10,015 nucleotides of DNA from CAZSVI01 sp964610205 (GTDB lineage: Bacteria; Bacillota; Clostridia; DSM-8532), in assembly GCA_964610205.1 (NCBI GenBank), contig CAZSVI010000132.1, positions 1 through 10,015 on the forward strand, written 5' to 3'. Positions 6,659 through 10,015 of this stretch are shown here, piece by piece. Positions within the stretch are counted from its first letter, which is position 1; every line of letters starts with the position of its first letter. Both the position numbers and the translations under genes were made by a program. A model generated the notes under the pieces. It did not search any database, had not been told where the DNA came from, and saw only the letters and a list, made by a program, of their open reading frames with translations.

Positions 6659-7931
6659 AAAAGCGGAGGCTTTTATCAGGGAACTGGAGTTACGGCTCAA
6701 GGATCTTCCGAAGGAGGAGGTTAATGATGCGATTAATTATTACCGGGAATATTTCAGTGACGCCATAGAATCCGGAGATAATGAAGATGCAGTTATGGAA
6801 AAACTTGGAACCTCGGAGAAAACAGCGGATATGATAAGGGTTGAAAACAGTATCGCCAGGGTTCGGAGTAACCCCGGTATTAAAAATTACAGCGGGGTAT
6901 TGAAAAATACATTCCGTTTGGTCACGACCCCCATTTCGGTTCTCGTTCTTTCCATGTTTGTAATCGTTTCCTTCTGTGTTTTTGCCGCCTTTTTTGCGGG
7001 TGCTTTGTGTACTTTTCTGGGGGCAATCGGAGCGCTTCTGGTGTCTGTTTATGAAGCCACAAAAATGCCTGCAGGGTTTTTTATGGAAATCATCGGAACA
7101 ATTGGGCTGGGTTTTATGACATCAGGCTTACTATTGCTGGTTGCCATTAGTTTTTACATGCTGGCGTTTTTGTTCATAAGGCTTTCGGTTTGGATGATAG
7201 ACAAAATTCTAAGAAAGCCGGTTAAAACCGATATGGATTTAACGGTGAGAAAAGGAGAAAAGCCAAGAAAACCTGTTATTTTTGCCAGACTCTCTGTTAT
7301 AGTATTTCTGGCCGGATTCGTACTTTTTGCGGTATCCGGGCTGCCCATACGTTACTTTAACATATTTAACAGTATGAAGCCTGCAAGTATCCTAATGCAA
7401 CACCATGACTTCTGTCCAGATGAGGTGAAAACAATCTCAATCGAGACCGCGCATTCCTTGGTTAGAATATCCAGGGGATCCGGGGATAGGATTGAGCTTT
7501 TGTATGAAAAGTCCGATTGGCTGGATTATGAGGTTAATACAGAGGCGAATACCCTATGCTTTAAGGAAAAATCCAATGGGAGGCTGCCTTTATTTTCCCT
7601 TGTTTCTCTTCATGAAAGCCTTACCGAACTGGATATTATCCTTCCTGAGAATTTTGATGCTGAAATGATAAAAATGAAAAGTACGGGAGGACATTTTTTT
7701 ATAATGGAAGTATCGCATAATATTCAGGCGGAAACAATAAATGGCAGGATAGAAATAAAAATAAATGAAAGCCGACCCACAAATATTGTAGCAGAAGCTC
7801 CCAACGGAAGCATTTATGTTAATGAAAACCTTTCAGGGGAAACAGGAAAGGAAGGAAAATACATTTATATTACATCGTCTGATAAAACAATGACATTAAA
7901 AAGCGCGCATGGTGATATCCGTATAAGGTAA
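6651..7931 (+). CDS. HAAS (DUF1700)/DUF4097 membrane protein, PadR partner
   Basis: This is a 426-residue membrane protein. The N-terminus (about 1-65) is the HAAS/DUF1700 helical domain, with FIRELELRLKDLP, YYREYFSDAIESG and AVMEKLGTSEKTA, found next to PadR regulators. Hydrophobic segments lie at about 92-115, 117-136, 146-178 (probably two passes or one long one) and 210-230. The C-terminal 190 residues form a DUF4097/LiaF-C-like beta-repeat region rich in ILPENFDAEMIKMKSTGG-type strands, and the end has VAEAPNGSIYVNENL and SAHGDIRIR. The ATG at 6651 is inside the last padR codons and has GGTGG upstream, so translation is coupled to padR; a frame extension back to 6624 is not needed. Known relatives act with envelope-stress regulators; here the protein probably couples membrane state to PadR and/or the following kinase. 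That role is inferred from position and domains. Confidence 0.87.
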   Translation: MIEKAEAFIRELELRLKDLPKEEVNDAINYYREYFSDAIESGDNEDAVMEKLGTSEKTADMIRVENSIARVRSNPGIKNYSGVLKNTFRLVTTPISVLVLSMFVIVSFCVFAAFFAGALCTFLGAIGALLVSVYEATKMPAGFFMEIIGTIGLGFMTSGLLLLVAISFYMLAFLFIRLSVWMIDKILRKPVKTDMDLTVRKGEKPRKPVIFARLSVIVFLAGFVLFAVSGLPIRYFNIFNSMKPASILMQHHDFCPDEVKTISIETAHSLVRISRGSGDRIELLYEKSDWLDYEVNTEANTLCFKEKSNGRLPLFSLVSLHESLTELDIILPENFDAEMIKMKSTGGHFFIMEVSHNIQAETINGRIEIKINESRPTNIVAEAPNGSIYVNENLSGETGKEGKYIYITSSDKTMTLKSAHGDIRIR

Positions 7932-7945
7932 AACCAATAATTGTA

Positions 7946-9259
7946 ATGATAATACAATCTGCGTCCTCTGTACTTTTGATGCTGTTTATGAGGTATGAAA
8001 AGCTGTTTTTCCTTAAAAGGAAGCGAAAGAACCGTCCACCTGCTTCCTCGGAAAGGATGGTATGGGAAGTGAAAGTACATACGGAAAAATTATTTCTCTT
8101 TATATTCTATCCTGTACTGTTCGTTGTAATTGTGATATTCACGGTTCAGAACATTCAGAGCCCATGGGGTATTCTTTTATCAACGGGTATATTCATGCTG
8201 TCCTTTACCTTTAGAAATGCATCACAATTTTTAGCTTCCCGGACGCTTAAGGTGAAATATCTTGTGTTTGTTGAAATCCTGCTTGTCTCACTTACGTTTT
8301 TTCTCGATTCCGGCTCTATTACAGCCATTTGTTATTATATTATCATCGCCAACGTAACCTTGTTGTATGAAAATTTATTCAGTGGAATCTCTGCGGGAAC
8401 CTGTTTGATTTTGTACGTATCTGTGAATTATTTAAAGGACGGTTTACCGGAGGCAGGCGTTTTTCTGACATCTGTTTCCGGTAAACTCTTATACCCGGCC
8501 ATTCTGTATGTCCTGATGCTGCTCATTAAACTGGAAATGATTCAGGAGCAGCAGTTGCGTGAAGCCCTGTTCAGGCTTAAGATGAAAACGAAGCAATCGG
8601 AGGATGTTTATATTAAGCTGAAGGAAACCACTACAGAACTGGAGGAGATGACCGCCGTTAAGGAGCGTAATCGTATTGCCCGTGAGATTCATGATACGGT
8701 AGGACATACATTAACCACAGTCCTTATTGAACTGGAAGCCGGTCAGCGGCTTATACCCGTCAGCCCGGAGGAAGCCTCGGAAAAGCTTGCCCTTGCAAAA
8801 GTCCAGGTACGCAAAGGGCTGAACGATATCAGGGAATCGGTCAGAATGTTGAAGAAGGGACGAGATATAAAGGATTTAACTCACTCACTGATATTGCTTA
8901 TTGAGGAAACCATGAAGCATGGTGATGTTTTTATTAGATATGAAATATCCCCGCTTCCGCCCTTGACGCCGGATATGGAGAATATACTGTACCGTGCGCT
9001 GTCCGAAGGTTTGACCAATGGCATGAAGCACGGAAAAAGTACAGCGTTTGTTTTCCGGCTAAAGGTTGAACCGGATAAAATATGCTTCTTCCTGCAGGAC
9101 AATGGGACAGGCATCAATGACATTGTCTTTGGATATGGATTAACCGCAATGAAGGAAGGCGTGGATGATATAGGCGGCGTTTTGTCGGTAAATTCCTCTT
9201 ATGGGAAAGGGTTTACCACAAAAATCGAGTTTCCTATGAATAAAGGAGACCAACTATGA
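7946..9259 (+). CDS. Sensor histidine kinase, HisKA_3/NarL family (LiaS/DesK-like)
   Basis: This is a membrane sensor kinase of 437 residues from this start. About six hydrophobic segments lie between residues 47 and 200 (for example LFLFIFYPVLFVVIVIF and LLYPAILYVLMLLIKL), with no large extracellular domain, as in intramembrane-sensing or DesK-like kinases. A coiled-coil linker (about 200-240) leads to the HisKA_3 box ERNRIAREIHDTVGHTLTT with phospho-acceptor H249. The HATPase domain follows: N box EGLTNGMKHG, G1 DNGTG and G2 GYGLTAMKEG. The first 40 residues are doubtful. ATG 7946 has only AAGG 16 nt upstream, while GTG 8069 follows GAAAGGATGG and begins right before the first membrane segment, giving H208. 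The stop overlaps the response regulator start by 4 nt (ATGA), so the two form a cognate pair. The signal is unknown; cell-envelope or membrane stress is suggested by the neighbour with HAAS/DUF4097 domains. Confidence 0.92.
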   Translation: MIIQSASSVLLMLFMRYEKLFFLKRKRKNRPPASSERMVWEVKVHTEKLFLFIFYPVLFVVIVIFTVQNIQSPWGILLSTGIFMLSFTFRNASQFLASRTLKVKYLVFVEILLVSLTFFLDSGSITAICYYIIIANVTLLYENLFSGISAGTCLILYVSVNYLKDGLPEAGVFLTSVSGKLLYPAILYVLMLLIKLEMIQEQQLREALFRLKMKTKQSEDVYIKLKETTTELEEMTAVKERNRIAREIHDTVGHTLTTVLIELEAGQRLIPVSPEEASEKLALAKVQVRKGLNDIRESVRMLKKGRDIKDLTHSLILLIEETMKHGDVFIRYEISPLPPLTPDMENILYRALSEGLTNGMKHGKSTAFVFRLKVEPDKICFFLQDNGTGINDIVFGYGLTAMKEGVDDIGGVLSVNSSYGKGFTTKIEFPMNKGDQL

Positions 9260-9903
9260 AAAAGATTAGAATTTTACTGGCGGATGATCAGACATTATTC
9301 CGGAATGGCCTTGAAACGGTGCTCGGCCTTGAAGAGGATCTTGAAGTTGTCGCTACGGCGGAAAACGGGGAAAAAGCTCTGTCCCTTACTGACGCGAAGC
9401 AGCCGGATGTAATCCTTCTGGATATCCGTATGCCCGGAATGAATGGAGTAGACTGTGTAAAAGCGATAAAGAGGGATTATCCCCGGATTAAAGTTTTAAT
9501 GCTAACCACATTTAATGATGAGGAATATATTCTGGAAGCCCTGGCCAATGGAGCCAACGGATATGTACTGAAGGATATTGAAATGGACAGGCTGACAGAG
9601 GCAATCCGGGATGCTTTTGCCGGAAAGATGATTATTCCTCCGGGAGTTGCTGAAAAGCTTGCAGGGGCATTAACACGGATGAAAATACCGGATGCTGCTG
9701 TTGACAAGTTGTCCGATTTTACTTCCAGAGAATTGGAAATTGCGCGTATGATGGTACAGGGCTTTACAAACAGACAGATTTCCTCCGCACTCTATATTTC
9801 TGAGGGAACCATCCGGAACTATATCAGTACAATCTATGACAAGATTGGTATCCATGACCGCACCCAGGCGGTTCTGTTCTTTAAGGAAACAGGCTTGAAG
9901 TGA
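9256..9903 (+). CDS. NarL/LuxR-type response regulator
   Basis: This is a 215-residue DNA-binding response regulator. The receiver domain (1-120) has the acidic pair D10/D11, phospho-acceptor D56 in LLDIRMPG, T84 and K106, all canonical. The LuxR-type helix-turn-helix (about 148-210) has FTSRELEIARMMVQGFTN, then the recognition helix SEGTIRNYISTIYDKIGIHDR. The length is normal. AAAGGAG (9242-9248) lies 7 nt before ATG 9256, and the start overlaps the kinase stop. It is most similar in layout to LiaR/VraR/DesR-type regulators, whose phosphorylation by the adjacent kinase activates target promoters. The last 30 codons are also present in inverted orientation right after the gene, and the stop codon lies inside a hairpin. 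Confidence 0.95.
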   Translation: MKKIRILLADDQTLFRNGLETVLGLEEDLEVVATAENGEKALSLTDAKQPDVILLDIRMPGMNGVDCVKAIKRDYPRIKVLMLTTFNDEEYILEALANGANGYVLKDIEMDRLTEAIRDAFAGKMIIPPGVAEKLAGALTRMKIPDAAVDKLSDFTSRELEIARMMVQGFTNRQISSALYISEGTIRNYISTIYDKIGIHDRTQAVLFFKETGLK

Positions 9904-10015
9904 ACTCTTCAGCGTTTGCTGAGGAGTTCACTTGAAGCCTGTTTCCTTTAAGAACAGAACCGCCGGGGTGCGGTCATGGATACCAATCTTGTCATAGAGT
10001 GTACTGATATAGTTG
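9816..10015. repeat. Long inverted repeat: response-regulator 3' end folded back on itself
   Basis: The left arm (9817-9913) and right arm (9918-10014) are inverted copies around loop GTTT (9914-9917). Of 97 paired positions, 92 match. The differences are at 9832/9999, 9866/9965, 9882/9949, 9897/9934 and 9908/9923, and the outermost pair 9816/10015 also mismatches. Pair coordinates always sum to 19831, so there are no indels. The right arm read on the minus strand encodes the same C-terminus with four amino-acid changes. The window ends inside the arm, so its full length is unknown. It is either a foldback artefact at a contig end or a recent inverted duplication. Confidence 0.9.
9898..9933 (+). 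terminator. Hairpin overlapping the response-regulator stop codon
   Basis: A 16-bp stem AAGTGAACTCTTCAGC (9898-9913) with GCTGAGGAGTTCACTT (9918-9933), with one T-G wobble, closes a GTTT loop. The TGA stop (9901-9903) is inside the left arm. The shape is that of a terminator, but the expected T run is absent: GAAGCC follows, as part of the larger inverted copy. The true downstream sequence may have been replaced at an artefactual join. Confidence 0.5.

Noticed and set aside
9918..10015. A second, convergent response-regulator gene entering from the right
   Set aside because: The identity extends through the stop codon and the hairpin without indels, and the coding differences are only non-synonymous, unlike a real diverged paralogue; treated as an inverted copy of uncertain reality.

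Overview
The window looks like chromosomal DNA from a moderately AT-rich Gram-positive bacterium, most likely an anaerobic member of the Clostridia. The reasons are strong AGGAGG-type ribosome binding sites, very AT-rich intergenic DNA, a PadR/HAAS (DUF1700) gene pair, a LiaS/LiaR-like two-component pair, and an M14 gamma-D-glutamyl-diamino-acid peptidase of the type known from spore formers. The genus cannot be fixed from the sequence alone.

Left part (1-1700): the 3' end of a ribosomal-protein-S1-like gene with two S1 RNA-binding domains and an acidic tail is followed by a clean hairpin. Next come a lone chemotaxis methyltransferase gene, cheR, and a tightly coupled 49-residue helical protein of unknown function, which ends in a probable terminator. 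On the opposite strand, converging on that terminator, lies a cell-wall peptidase with the order PG-binding domain, LysM, M14 zinc carboxypeptidase fold (1719-2990, minus strand).

Middle (2991-3255): this divergent intergenic region is AT-rich. It holds a near-consensus sigma-A promoter (TTGACA-17-TATAGT) pointing right, and a leader with seven head-to-tail 10-bp units. The last unit is the ribosome binding site of the next gene, so the whole array resembles a series of Shine-Dalgarno copies.

Right part (3256-9903): seven genes run in the same direction with short gaps or overlaps and no visible internal terminator, so they may form one transcription unit. The order is two short-chain dehydrogenases, a long GNAT-fold acyltransferase-like protein, a PadR repressor, a HAAS/DUF4097 membrane protein overlapping padR, a HisKA_3 sensor kinase with about six membrane segments, and a NarL-type response regulator overlapping the kinase by 4 nt. 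The last four resemble an envelope-stress sensing module comparable to LiaFSR. The first three look like a small-molecule or lipid-modifying set. That the second half regulates the first is inference.

Right end (9816-10015): the 3' end of the response regulator is repeated in inverted orientation around a 4-nt loop, with about 95% identity. The differences are all non-synonymous when the second arm is read as the same gene, and the window stops inside this arm. A foldback or chimeric assembly artefact seeded by the terminator hairpin at a contig end is the simplest reading. A genuine recent inverted duplication cannot be excluded.
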